NCBI GenBank assembly: GCA_900299405.1 | Contig: OMJP01000010.1 | Coordinates: forward strand, 1 to 38,873 | From: a bacterium | GTDB lineage: Bacteria > Patescibacteriota > Microgenomatia > UBA1400 > PJMF01 | Reading direction: 5' to 3' | Length of the DNA stretch: 38,873 bases | Part shown: piece by piece, positions 29,291 to 38,693 of the stretch | Layout of the letters: each line of letters begins with the position of its first letter | Position numbering within the stretch: position 1 is the stretch's first letter | Program-made: the position numbers and the translations under genes | Notes under the pieces: generated by a model | Seen by the model: only the letters and a program-made list of their open reading frames with translations | Told to the model about the DNA's origin: nothing | Database searches by the model: none

Positions 29291-30373
29291 ATGACAGAAA
29301 ACAACACACAAACCACTAGCATGCAGGCCTTACTAGAGATGGTGGTGACGCGCGGCGGCTCGGATCTTCACATATTGGTCGGCTCTCCACCCCACGTGCG
29401 AATCGCCAACCAGCTCTATCCGGTCGAAAACCTGCCGCCGCTCACCGTGGAGGCTGCCGAGCAGCTGATCTTGCCCCTGATGAACCCCGAGCAGCAGGAG
29501 TACTTCCGCACCAATCGCGAACTGGACTTCAGCTACCAATACAGCGATCGTGGTCGTTTCCGGGTCAATGTTTATTACGAAAAAGGTCGTATTGCTGCTG
29601 CTTTACGCTTAATTCCTTTACAGATCAAAACTATCGATGAGCTCGGTCTGCCAAGTGTTTTTCACCAACTAACCCAGTTTTCTCAAGGATTGGTGCTAAT
29701 TACTGGTCCCACTGGTGAGGGAAAATCGACCACTTTGGCGGCGATGATCGACGAGATCAACCACACGCGCAGTGAACACATCATCACTGTTGAGGATCCA
29801 GTAGAGTTTGTTTACCGACCGGATAAAAGCATTATTTCCCAGCGCGAAGTCGGCAAAGACACTCACTCTTGGGAAATAGCCTTGCGTTCGGCTTTGCGTG
29901 AGGATCCTGATGTAGTGCTGGTCGGTGAAATGCGAGATCTGGAGACCATTGCCGCCGCCATCACCATTGCCGAAACCGGCCATTTGGTTTTAGCTACTTT
30001 GCACACCGCTACTGCTGCTCAGACGATTGACCGCATTATCGACGTTTTCCCTAGTCACCAGCAGGATCAGGTCAGGATGCAGCTGGCTGCTACTTTACGC
30101 TATGTGGCTTCGCAAAGACTGGTGAGCAAAAAAGATGGCAGTCTGACGGCAGTTTTTGAGTTACTTTCGGCCAACTCAGCAGTGCAAAACCTAATCAGAG
30201 AGAGCAAAACTTACCAAATCGACAACGTCATCCAGACCTCGGCCAACGAAGGGATGATGCTGATCGAAGCCAATTTGGCTCAACTGGTCAGACAAGGGGT
30301 CATCACCAAAGAGCAGGCGCTCAAAAAGGCCTTTCGCCCCCACGAATTATCGAGATTGTTGGGAGAGGGTTAG
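29291..30373 (+). CDS. pilT: Type IV pilus retraction ATPase PilT
   Basis: GGSDLHILVGSPPHVRI, GPTGEGKSTTLAAMIDEIN, ALREDPDVVLVGEMRDLETIAAAITIAETGHLVLATLHT. Confidence 0.95.
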   Translation: MTENNTQTTSMQALLEMVVTRGGSDLHILVGSPPHVRIANQLYPVENLPPLTVEAAEQLILPLMNPEQQEYFRTNRELDFSYQYSDRGRFRVNVYYEKGRIAAALRLIPLQIKTIDELGLPSVFHQLTQFSQGLVLITGPTGEGKSTTLAAMIDEINHTRSEHIITVEDPVEFVYRPDKSIISQREVGKDTHSWEIALRSALREDPDVVLVGEMRDLETIAAAITIAETGHLVLATLHTATAAQTIDRIIDVFPSHQQDQVRMQLAATLRYVASQRLVSKKDGSLTAVFELLSANSAVQNLIRESKTYQIDNVIQTSANEGMMLIEANLAQLVRQGVITKEQALKKAFRPHELSRLLGEG

Positions 30374-30385
30374 CCCTAGAAATAT

Positions 30386-31588
30386 ATGCCGATTTTTTCT
30401 TACACCGCCAAAAACACCCACGGCGAGACTGTCAAAGGCAAAGTCGAGGCTCAAGCCAAAGATCAAGCTGCTTCGATTTTGATCAGTCGTCAATTATTGG
30501 TGATCGATGTCGTGCCACTGACTGATTCGGGTCTGTCGATGGTCAATAGTTTTCTCAACAAAGTTAAGCACGAAGATTTAGTAAACTTTACTCGGCAGCT
30601 GGCAACGATGATCGAGTCAGGCCTGCCGTTGGCCAAGGCTTTGTCGATTTTGCGCGAACAAAACAACCCTGCGATGGGAGAAGTGGTTGGTAATTTGCTG
30701 CGTGAGATCGAGGGTGGCAGCACTTTTTCCCAAGCTTTGGCCAAACAGCCAGATGTATTCAACCGTATCTATATCCAGCTGATCAAAGCAGGAGAAATCG
30801 GCGGCGTCTTGGACCAAGTCTTGAATAAACTGGCCGAAAACCTGGAGAAAGACAAAGAGTTCCGTGCCAAAACCAAAGGGGCAATGATTTATCCAGTGAT
30901 CGTCATGTCAGCAATGCTGGTGGTAGGTTTCGTGATGATGGTGTTTGTGATTCCCAAACTCTCAGATATGTACACTGATTTTGGGGCCGAGCTGCCTCTG
31001 CCGACCTTAATTCTGATTTCGATGGCAAACTTTGTTAGTCGTTTTTGGTGGCTGTTTGTTTTGCTAGCTATTGGGGCGGTTTTTGGCTTGCGGTCTTGGA
31101 AGCGCACTCCTCTGGGAGAAAGAAAGCTTGACCAGTTACTACTAAAGATGCCGATTATTGGCTCTTTGCGCGAACGAGTGATTTTGACGAACTTTACCAG
31201 AACTTTGTCGTTGCTGCTGACTGCGGGGGTGCCGCTGCTAAACTCTTTGGCGATCGTGTCGCAATCAATGGCTAGTGCTCTGTATCGCGATGCGATGACC
31301 GAAGTGACCAAAAAAGTAGAAAAAGGCGTTGCCCTTTCTCGGGCTATGTCGGTTTATGACCTCTTTCCGGGCATCTTACACCAGATGCTTTCGGTGGGTG
31401 AAGAAACAGGCAAACTCGATGAAGTACTGCTCAAACTTTCGAGTTATTTCGAGGCTGAAAGTGAGCAGGCAGTCAAAAACCTGACCTCAGCAATGGAGCC
31501 CGTGATCATGGTGGTTCTCGGTCTGGGTGTTGGGGCAATGGTGATCGCTATCATCATGCCGATCTACAGTCTGACCAGTCAGTTTTAG
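30386..31588 (+). CDS. pilC: Type IV pilus inner-membrane platform protein PilC/GspF family
   Basis: Duplicated T2SSF domains; FTRQLATMIESGLPLAKALSIL, ILHQMLSVGEETGKLDEVL. Confidence 0.95.
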   Translation: MPIFSYTAKNTHGETVKGKVEAQAKDQAASILISRQLLVIDVVPLTDSGLSMVNSFLNKVKHEDLVNFTRQLATMIESGLPLAKALSILREQNNPAMGEVVGNLLREIEGGSTFSQALAKQPDVFNRIYIQLIKAGEIGGVLDQVLNKLAENLEKDKEFRAKTKGAMIYPVIVMSAMLVVGFVMMVFVIPKLSDMYTDFGAELPLPTLILISMANFVSRFWWLFVLLAIGAVFGLRSWKRTPLGERKLDQLLLKMPIIGSLRERVILTNFTRTLSLLLTAGVPLLNSLAIVSQSMASALYRDAMTEVTKKVEKGVALSRAMSVYDLFPGILHQMLSVGEETGKLDEVLLKLSSYFEAESEQAVKNLTSAMEPVIMVVLGLGVGAMVIAIIMPIYSLTSQF

Positions 31589-31659
31589 TCTTTGACTTGC
31601 CTTGACTACTCGATTTAGTGTAGAGTATTAACAGTTAATTAATTAACCAAAGGGAGACT

Positions 31660-32319
31660 ATGAAGTTACTGCCCACTATCAAAACCGCGCTGCAAACAGC
31701 AATCGGCGCTACTCGTCAATCAGGACGAGGTTTTACCATGATCGAGTTGCTGATCGTGATTGCCATTCTCGGTATTTTGGCGATCGCTGTTTTATCTGCT
31801 ATCAACCCTATTGAACAGATCAACCGTAGTCGAGACACTGGTAGCCGCTCCGATGCAGAGCAGCTCATTAGTGCCATCGATCGTTACTATGCTTTCAATG
31901 GTTATTATCCTTGGCAGACCGGCGCAGCCGACACTGCTAACGCTGCTTTGGCTTGGACTCAGTTCGAGGATTCCACTGATCTAACCGACAGTGGTGGCAC
32001 TTGTAAAGTAGCTGAAAAACTTGGTACGGCCACTACCGCTGGTTGTACTGGGGCCGATGAGCTCAAACAGAGCTTTTTGGACAGGGTCTCGGCCACTTCT
32101 TACAACTTCCTTTATCTCTACAATGATGGAGCTCAGGGAAGTAGCACTTATGCTTGTTTTGCTCCTCGTTCCCAGGCTTTTGTCCAGGAGGTCGAGCAAC
32201 GACTTGATCCAGATGGTGATGGCACTTTGGACAACTATCCAGCCGATTATCCGTCCGATGACGCGATTGGTAATACCACTGAATGTGGTACCGCTGGAAA
32301 CTGTGTCTGCTTGCCATAA
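31660..32319 (+). CDS. Type IV pilin/prepilin
   Basis: Class III signal G-FTMIELLIVIAILGILAIAVLSAINPIEQINRSRD; strong SD AAGGGAG. Confidence 0.92.
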   Translation: MKLLPTIKTALQTAIGATRQSGRGFTMIELLIVIAILGILAIAVLSAINPIEQINRSRDTGSRSDAEQLISAIDRYYAFNGYYPWQTGAADTANAALAWTQFEDSTDLTDSGGTCKVAEKLGTATTAGCTGADELKQSFLDRVSATSYNFLYLYNDGAQGSSTYACFAPRSQAFVQEVEQRLDPDGDGTLDNYPADYPSDDAIGNTTECGTAGNCVCLP

Positions 32320-32340
32320 GCTGATTAATAAGCAACGAGA

Positions 32341-32366
32341 AACACCCCGCTCAGGCGGGGTGTTTT
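32341..32366 (+). terminator. Intrinsic terminator AACACCCCGC-TCAG-GCGGGGTGTTTT
   Basis: Perfect 10-bp GC-rich stem, 4-nt loop, short T tract. Confidence 0.85.
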
Positions 32367-32390
32367 AGTTAAACAAGGTATACTGGAGAT

Positions 32391-33218
32391 ATGGTTTTTT
32401 CGTGGTTAATTGGCGGTTTGTTATTCATGGTGGGCGCTGCAGTGGGCAGCTTTCTCAATGTCCTTGTTTCTCGCTCTCTAGAGGGTAAGAACTGGCTGAC
32501 TGGGCGCTCTCAGTGTGATCACTGTGACAAGCAATTGGCTTGGTACGAGAACATTCCCCTGCTGTCTTTTGTCTTACTGCACGGTCGATGTGCCCACTGT
32601 CAGCGCCCCATCGATCTGAGTCATTTCTTGGCAGAAATCCTGACAGGCTCGCTGTTTTTGTGGTGGTACGCGGCTATTGTTTTCATTTTCCAGCTGGTTA
32701 CCAATCCTCTCGCCTATCTTCAGCCGTTATTTTGGCTGGTTGTCGGTTTGTTGGCGGTGGTGATTTTTATCAGTGATTGGCGCTATCAGCTGATTCCTCG
32801 CTGGACGATTGTTGCTTTGACGGCTTTGTCGCTGGCTTACCGCTTGCTGCTAGTCAGTGTTGGTGCAATGCAGTCGGCAGATTTTTGGCAGGGCCTACTA
32901 GCCACCCTACTGTTGGTAGGCTTTTTCTTTGGTCTGTGGAAATTAACCAAAGAGCGGGGTTTTGGTGATGGTGATGTGCAGTTGGCTGTACCACTGGGTT
33001 TATTATTGGGCACCTGGCAGCGAATCACAGTGGCGGTGATGCTGGCTTTTTTCTTGGGAGCAGCTGTTGGCTTGGTATTAATTCTCTTCAAAAGGAAAAA
33101 ATTCGGTCAAACGATTGCTTTTGGTCCATTTTTACTACTAGGAGCCTTGCTTAGTCTGGTCTGGGGGTATGAAATCTGGGATTGGTATGTCAGGATATTA
33201 TCAGGAACTGCCCTATGA
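32391..33218 (+). CDS. pilD: Prepilin peptidase (PilD/type 4 leader peptidase)
   Basis: GAAVGSFLNVLVSRSLEG, CDHCDKQLAWYENIPLLSFVLLHGRCAHCQRPI, SDWRYQLIPRW, GFGDGDVQLAVPLGLLLG; TATACT (32379-32384) 6 nt upstream. Confidence 0.94.
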   Translation: MVFSWLIGGLLFMVGAAVGSFLNVLVSRSLEGKNWLTGRSQCDHCDKQLAWYENIPLLSFVLLHGRCAHCQRPIDLSHFLAEILTGSLFLWWYAAIVFIFQLVTNPLAYLQPLFWLVVGLLAVVIFISDWRYQLIPRWTIVALTALSLAYRLLLVSVGAMQSADFWQGLLATLLLVGFFFGLWKLTKERGFGDGDVQLAVPLGLLLGTWQRITVAVMLAFFLGAAVGLVLILFKRKKFGQTIAFGPFLLLGALLSLVWGYEIWDWYVRILSGTAL

Positions 33219-34243
33219 GAATTCTACGTCTCTTTTTTTCCTTTACTGTGGCGATTTTGGCGATTGGCAGTGTGTCGCTGCTGATTGGCAGAGAGCTATT
33301 GCTTTATTTAGGAATCAATCAGGTTCGGGGTGCGGCTCGTGAGCTACGTTCTTTGGAAGTCGGTAGTGAGTTTGCTCAGACTTGTTTGGAATACGGTGGG
33401 TCACTGCCAGAAAACGAGGCTCTTACCAAATTACAACTGCGTTTTACATCGGACAAAGAATATGTTTTGGAGGCTGTTTGTCATGGTGGCGAGGCGGTGC
33501 GTAAGGTCTTCCGCCAGGACTCCCTTCCCCCACTGGTGCTGAAGGTTGCTGGTCAGTCAGGCATCGTCAGTGGTCAGGAAAACCACGGGGTGATGCTGAG
33601 TATTCTGGGCAGAACAGGTGCTGTTTTTGAGGAAGATGAGTTTATCCGTAGTTCTTTGAGTGTCAAAAACAAGGCAGAGCTTGATTTCAGTCAGGGACCT
33701 ACGACTACTTGCTCGGGTTATGGCTATGCGTGCTGCAATGAGAATTATCAAGTTGGTCAGGGTGACCAACAGCAGGCAGCGCTCGATTGTCCTCGATCTT
33801 GTTATAGTCAGTGTGCTGATCGGCCGGTGGTCTTGGGTTTCAACAGTGACCCTCGAGCTGATTTAGAGACGAATGTAGTGACGGTCGATGCCGGCGATGA
33901 GGTCGAGTTTTTCTACACGGTCAGCGATATTCGTGGCGATGCTTTTGCCCAGTTTGATGAACTCGATAATCAGGTCAGCCTGTCATGGGATCAGCGCTTA
34001 CTCAACTCGCTCGCCCAATGGTTTCCCCAAGGAAAAACCACTGATTCTTTGGAAAAAATCGTGATCAATTTCGGCGATGGTAGTGCGCTGGATTTGTCTG
34101 ACTTGCAAGGCAGTGTCACTCACGCCTATACTTGTACCAGACAGCTTTGTGTTTATAACGCCACGGTTCAAGCCGTGACTGTCGAAGGTCTAACTAGTGC
34201 CTTGAATGAAACCAGTAAAGTTCAAGTGCAAGTAAGGCCTTAG
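33215..34243 (+). CDS. Membrane-anchored surface protein with PKD-like C-terminal region
   Basis: ATGA overlap with pilD; N-terminal TM; Cys-rich middle (CSGYGYACCNENY...CPRSCYSQC); INFGDGSALDLSDLQGSVTHAYTC resembles a PKD motif. Confidence 0.7.
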   Translation: MRILRLFFSFTVAILAIGSVSLLIGRELLLYLGINQVRGAARELRSLEVGSEFAQTCLEYGGSLPENEALTKLQLRFTSDKEYVLEAVCHGGEAVRKVFRQDSLPPLVLKVAGQSGIVSGQENHGVMLSILGRTGAVFEEDEFIRSSLSVKNKAELDFSQGPTTTCSGYGYACCNENYQVGQGDQQQAALDCPRSCYSQCADRPVVLGFNSDPRADLETNVVTVDAGDEVEFFYTVSDIRGDAFAQFDELDNQVSLSWDQRLLNSLAQWFPQGKTTDSLEKIVINFGDGSALDLSDLQGSVTHAYTCTRQLCVYNATVQAVTVEGLTSALNETSKVQVQVRP

Positions 34244-34260
34244 GAAAGTGAAAGGAAAAC

Positions 34261-34698
34261 ATGATCTTCAAAAAAAATCGCGGTTTTAGTTTGCTCGAGT
34301 TATTGGTAGTGATCTCTATCATTGGTATCTTGGTTTCGATTAGTGCGGTGGCTTTCAATGTGGCTCAGCGGTCAGGACGTGATGCTCGCCGCCGTGAAGA
34401 TGTCAAAGCGATGCAGAGCGCTTTCGAGCAATACATGGCAGAAAATGGTACTTATGAGGCGTGTGACACCATGGCGGAATATGATAGTGGCTCTGGAGCG
34501 TTGATGCCTGGCGGTTTACCCACTGACCCGCGCAATACTGGCAGCTATGTGTATAACACCAGCGATGGTTGCGACGCCACTAGTTACTGTATTTGTGCCT
34601 ATCTGGAAAGCGGTACTGGGAATGCTAATGCCCCGACAGCAGCGACTTGTGACTATGCTGCTGGCGGTGATTATTATTGTCTAACTAACCTACAATGA
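34261..34698 (+). CDS. Prepilin-type protein
   Basis: RGFSLLELLVVISIIGILVSISAVAFNVAQRSGRDARRREDVKAMQSAFEQY. Confidence 0.9.
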   Translation: MIFKKNRGFSLLELLVVISIIGILVSISAVAFNVAQRSGRDARRREDVKAMQSAFEQYMAENGTYEACDTMAEYDSGSGALMPGGLPTDPRNTGSYVYNTSDGCDATSYCICAYLESGTGNANAPTAATCDYAAGGDYYCLTNLQ

Positions 34699-35099
34699 AA
34701 AAACGCTTTTTAACTGGTTTTACGATGATCGAGCTGCTGGTAGTGACCACGATCATGATTATCTTGACCACGATTGCTCTGGTTAGTTATCGCAACGCGA
34801 CGCAAAACAGTCGTAATGCGAAACGCAAGACCGATGTTCAGACTGTCCGCCAGGCCTTAGTCCTCTACCGCAGCGACAATGGCTGTTATCCAGAAGACTC
34901 TACTTATTTGGAAATGGTGGCGACTATTAGTGAATATCTGAGCGAAATTCCTTACGACCCCCAAGGATCAGAGGCGGAGCCTGGTTACACCTATACTCCG
35001 AGTGGAGTGGGAAGTTGCAATACTACTGAGGCCACAGGGTTTAGTTTGGAAGCCACTTTAGAACCGGACGATACTGCCTATACCGTGCAGAATCCTTGA
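34695..35099 (+). CDS. Prepilin-type protein
   Basis: TGFTMIELLVVTTIMIILTTIALVSYRNATQNSRNAKRKTDVQTVRQAL. Confidence 0.9.
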   Translation: MKKRFLTGFTMIELLVVTTIMIILTTIALVSYRNATQNSRNAKRKTDVQTVRQALVLYRSDNGCYPEDSTYLEMVATISEYLSEIPYDPQGSEAEPGYTYTPSGVGSCNTTEATGFSLEATLEPDDTAYTVQNP

Positions 35100-35102
35100 T
35101 AT

Positions 35103-35579
35103 ATGAAACTCAATAACGGCTTTACTTTGATTGAATTACTGGTAGTGATTGCGATTTCTTTGGTGGTGTTGGGCGGCGCCTTGGCTGCTTTTATCAATTA
35201 TTCTGAACGGCGGTCGGTGCTGAATGCTGCCAATGAGCTCAAGACTTATTTGGTTGCAGCCCAAAACAGAGCCAATGCTGGTGATCTGGGTGGTTGTGAC
35301 CAGCTGGCTGGCTACCGAGTACAGACTTATCTCAATGGTAACGTGACGGAAATGAGTTCTCAGGCGGTTTGTGAGACTGGTACGGCCGATACGGCCCGCA
35401 TCCAACAGCTTCCTGGAGGAGTGACTGTTAGCCCCAACGTGGATGTGACTTTTCAGGTCTTGAATGCTGGCTTCAACCTGGATGATGCTAGTGAAGATGT
35501 CACTGTGTCTGGTGGCAGCAATAGCTATTTGTTTACTATTTATCGTGAGGGTCGAGTGAGTGAAGGAGACTGGCAGTGA
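35103..35579 (+). CDS. Prepilin-type protein (GspH/FimT-like)
   Basis: NGFTLIELLVVIAISLVVLGGALAAFINYSERRSVLNAANELKTYLVAAQNRA. Confidence 0.87.
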   Translation: MKLNNGFTLIELLVVIAISLVVLGGALAAFINYSERRSVLNAANELKTYLVAAQNRANAGDLGGCDQLAGYRVQTYLNGNVTEMSSQAVCETGTADTARIQQLPGGVTVSPNVDVTFQVLNAGFNLDDASEDVTVSGGSNSYLFTIYREGRVSEGDWQ

Positions 35580-36031
35580 GGGGTTCTAGTTTGGTCGAGA
35601 TCGTGATTGTGACGGGGGTGATGGGCTTAGTGCTGACTGCGATCGTGGCTGGGCTGACTTTGTCGCTGAAAACTAATGCCGAGGCTGAGTATCGAGCCCA
35701 AGCGGTCAAGCGTAGTCAAAACGCGATGGAGGTTTTTCGTAGAGAGAGAACGGTGCGTGGTTGGGACACTTTCCTGGCTAGTTTTACTGATGGGGCGACT
35801 TATTGTCTGGCTGAGCTTCCCGAACCGAGTGCTGAGTTTGTCAGTGGTGAGTGCGAGGATGGTCAATCGATTGTGGTATCTGGGATTGATTTTTATCGTG
35901 AGGCGACGATTGATATCGACACTACTACTCCCTCAGATCCTCAGGTAAGGGTACAGATCAACACTACTTGGGATTCTGGCGGTGGTGAGCGCAACGTAGA
36001 GTTGGTCCAGGTTTTCCGCCAGTTTAATTAA
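35576..36031 (+). CDS. Prepilin-like minor pseudopilin (PilV-like)
   Basis: RGSSLVEIVIVTGVMGLVLTAIVAGLTLSLKTNAEAEYRAQAVKRSQNAMEVF; overlaps previous gene. Confidence 0.78.
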   Translation: MRGSSLVEIVIVTGVMGLVLTAIVAGLTLSLKTNAEAEYRAQAVKRSQNAMEVFRRERTVRGWDTFLASFTDGATYCLAELPEPSAEFVSGECEDGQSIVVSGIDFYREATIDIDTTTPSDPQVRVQINTTWDSGGGERNVELVQVFRQFN

Positions 36032-36579
36032 TTGTTTCTCAAAGTTACTCCGGTTTGGAAGTTTTCGATGGCTGTTTCTCTGCCCTCTTCTTCTCCGGTG
36101 CCGATTTTTAGATCAAAGCTGACTCCGACGTAGTAGGAGCCTTCTGCCCCGTTCAGGCAGGTGAAGTTCAGATTCGAGAGGGTGGTTTCATCAGAGGTGA
36201 GGTAGTAGTAATCGTCGATGGCGGTGGAGTGCGAGGCGATTTTGGGGTCTTCCTCTGGATAGGCTTGCAGGGTGGTAACGTAGCCATCGAGGCCTTCCAA
36301 AGCGATGTTGGTCATCGGGTTTTCAGAGTCGTTATTGCAGGTAGTGGCACCATCTAGTCCGGGCACTAATCTCTTGGTGTTCCGCATCAAAAACTCGATC
36401 TGCGAGAGGGCGCTTTCTCCCTCACTTTTTACCCGCTGGGAAATGCTGGCTTTATTTGAGGCGATCAGGAAGGTCATAAACATGGTAGTGACGGTCAGCA
36501 TGATCAGCACGGTCAGCGAGGCCACCACTAGTAGTTCGATCAAGGTGAAACCAGAAGGGTGTTTTTGGGCAGTTGGCAA
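36028..36579 (-). CDS. Prepilin-type protein (PilW/GspJ-like), convergent; probable TTG start
   Basis: SGFTLIELLVVASLTVLIMLTVTTMFMTFLIASNKASISQRVKSEGESALSQIEFLMRNT. Confidence 0.85.
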   Translation of the reverse strand: MPTAQKHPSGFTLIELLVVASLTVLIMLTVTTMFMTFLIASNKASISQRVKSEGESALSQIEFLMRNTKRLVPGLDGATTCNNDSENPMTNIALEGLDGYVTTLQAYPEEDPKIASHSTAIDDYYYLTSDETTLSNLNFTCLNGAEGSYYVGVSFDLKIGTGEEEGRETAIENFQTGVTLRNN

Positions 36580-36583
36580 ATCT

Positions 36584-36670
36584 TTAACTTTTCTTGTCTA
36601 AATACCAGATGTAAAGGCCACCCAATGTCATCACAGTAAAGATCAGGGTTAAAGTTTGATTAGCGTCCAT
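36584..36670 (-). CDS. 28-aa single-TM microprotein MDANQTLTLIFTVMTLGGLYIWYLDKKS
   Basis: GGAGGA SD a few nt before ATG; overlaps the upstream small ORF; in line with the downstream prepilin. Confidence 0.5.
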   Translation of the reverse strand: MDANQTLTLIFTVMTLGGLYIWYLDKKS

Positions 36671-36878
36671 AGTTCCTCCCATCATGATGTTCTTTCTGGA
36701 GCAAATTAACGGATATGCTCCACAGTAATAGTGATGACAGTATACCAAATAAAAAGGTTGGGTTAATGATATTCGCCTGAGATATCTGTACAAAAACCAG
36801 TCCACCAATTGCCAAATTGGCTGTGTCAGCTAACTTATCCGCAAGATGTTTTCTTTGTTTTTGGTTTAATTTAGTCAT
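36660..36878 (-). CDS. Small two-TM membrane protein
   Basis: 72 aa: MTKLNQKQRKHLADKLADTANLAIGGLVFVQ...LFGILSSLLLWSISVNLL. Confidence 0.6.
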   Translation of the reverse strand: MTKLNQKQRKHLADKLADTANLAIGGLVFVQISQANIINPTFLFGILSSLLLWSISVNLLQKEHHDGRNYGR

Positions 36879-36921
36879 TAACTAAACTATAACCAAGTTT
36901 TTTGACATTAACTGTAACTTT

Positions 36922-38682
36922 TTAAAATCTAGGACTAATTTCTCTCCAGGTCATTTGTGGTGACTTGATTTCCTGAGGAGCGTTGAGTAGTAGGTCAGGT
37001 CTATAAACAAATACCTCAGTAGCAGTGTTGTTGTTCAGGGTTGGGCTACTGCCGTTATCAAAGTTTCTTTGGAGGTCTACTCCACTCCAGCCGACAAAGG
37101 TGCCTGCCCCAATCAGCTTTCGATCGGTAGTACCTGCTTGTCCCGCCACTGCTAGTACTCCGTCAGCGACATATACTCCTTCGATGTTGGCTACATTTGC
37201 TTGGGTGGCATCGGTGGTAATGGTGTTGTAGCCGACACTAGAATTGATAGTTAGATCATTATTTACCACAAACATCAGGAAGCCTGTACCTCCGGTAGCG
37301 ACGGTGATGACTCGAGTGTTTCCTGGGACGGTATCATCGATGATGAGATCTCCGTTGACTAGCACTACGATTTGTTCGTCATTGGCGACACTCCAACCAT
37401 GGGTTTCGTTGATGGTTAGGTCACCGTTGTATAGATAAGTCACCAGACCTTCTTCCGCTGTTGGTTTGTTGGCATTAGCCAGTGTTACAGCACTGCCTGC
37501 CAATTTGTTGTAAAAATAATTGTAATTTTCTGTTGGTACTTCTACTCCAGAGCCTTTGGCTTGCACGGCATTGGTGCGGCTGTCGCTTTCGTGGATGTAA
37601 TTGCCACCACTGTCACTGGTCACGATTTCTCCCAGCTTTGTCAGCGGGAAGCCGGCACTATCCAGATTTCCTGCCGCGTCAGAGCCAATCAAGGCAGGTT
37701 TACAGCTAGGAGATGTGCAGGTCGATTCAGGAATATTTGACTCAATATTGTTCAGCGCCCAAGCACTACCACCCAAAGTCTGGAACCAGGCACTGGCGAT
37801 GTTGCCACGTTGGACGAAGAAATTTACCCCGGAGCCAGGAGTTCTATTGGTATAAATACACCGATAAGGATCAGTAGGATCAGCGTTACAAGCACATTGC
37901 CAGGGATTATCAGGATCAGCAGGAGGGAAAGGCAGGTCTAAAGTAATAGTGTAGTCAGAGTTTTGAGTATTTGTAGTGATGTTGTATGTTGCGCCACTAA
38001 AAACTTTAGCCTTGTTTTCTCCAGTTCTGCTGACGTTTATAGTCCCTCCTGTAGAGGCCAAAGAAGAAGTATCTCCTACACAAAGATTATCAGTACCACC
38101 CAGTCCTCCTGGAGAAGCATTGGGGTCGTCATAAATATTTCCTATAAAAGTTCCAGTAGGAGTTGGTGTAGGAGTTGGCCCACCACCCCCTCCTCCTCCA
38201 CCAGGAGTTGGGGTAGGAGTGGGAGTAGGAGTTACGCTTTCTCCGTAACAACAACCAATTGTTGGTGGTGGAGTTCCATTGCACTCGTATTCTGTTTCAT
38301 ATACCTCCCTGGAATCGGCGTATACACCACAAGTTCCACTTTGAGAACAAGCTCCTAAATAGTTGCCCTCCATATCAACGCATTTACATGAGCTTGTTAC
38401 TACTGGTGGAACATCGCAAGATCCATATCCTGGACTAATTGAGCAGCTACAATTAGAACTTCCATTACAACTACAGGTGTCAGAATGGGCACCTTTGCTC
38501 CAGCAATAACTTCCGTTCCACTCACATGCAGTATGAACGGCAGCTGATCCACCATTTTCCTCCCAGCAAACGTATCCTGGACCACATCTGTCATCAGCTA
38601 ATGCTCTATTGTTATTAAAAAATAAAAATAAAAATACCAATATTATCGGTCGTAAAAAAAATTTAAAGTAATTTTTTAACAT
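36922..38682 (-). CDS. Large secreted Cys-rich protein with PT/poly-Gly linker (putative surface or pilus-associated protein)
   Basis: Signal peptide MLKNYFKFFLRPIILVFLFLFFNNNRALA; Cys-rich N-region; TPTPTPTPTPGGGGGGGGPTPTPTPTG linker; long beta-rich C-region. Confidence 0.75.
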   Translation of the reverse strand: MLKNYFKFFLRPIILVFLFLFFNNNRALADDRCGPGYVCWEENGGSAAVHTACEWNGSYCWSKGAHSDTCSCNGSSNCSCSISPGYGSCDVPPVVTSSCKCVDMEGNYLGACSQSGTCGVYADSREVYETEYECNGTPPPTIGCCYGESVTPTPTPTPTPGGGGGGGGPTPTPTPTGTFIGNIYDDPNASPGGLGGTDNLCVGDTSSLASTGGTINVSRTGENKAKVFSGATYNITTNTQNSDYTITLDLPFPPADPDNPWQCACNADPTDPYRCIYTNRTPGSGVNFFVQRGNIASAWFQTLGGSAWALNNIESNIPESTCTSPSCKPALIGSDAAGNLDSAGFPLTKLGEIVTSDSGGNYIHESDSRTNAVQAKGSGVEVPTENYNYFYNKLAGSAVTLANANKPTAEEGLVTYLYNGDLTINETHGWSVANDEQIVVLVNGDLIIDDTVPGNTRVITVATGGTGFLMFVVNNDLTINSSVGYNTITTDATQANVANIEGVYVADGVLAVAGQAGTTDRKLIGAGTFVGWSGVDLQRNFDNGSSPTLNNNTATEVFVYRPDLLLNAPQEIKSPQMTWREISPRF

Positions 38683-38693
38683 TGATAGTTTAA

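Noticed and set aside
29291-30373. Abnormal Walker A in PilT (GPTGEGKST)
   Set aside because: It still satisfies GxxGxGK[ST]; the Glu is a tolerated variable position.
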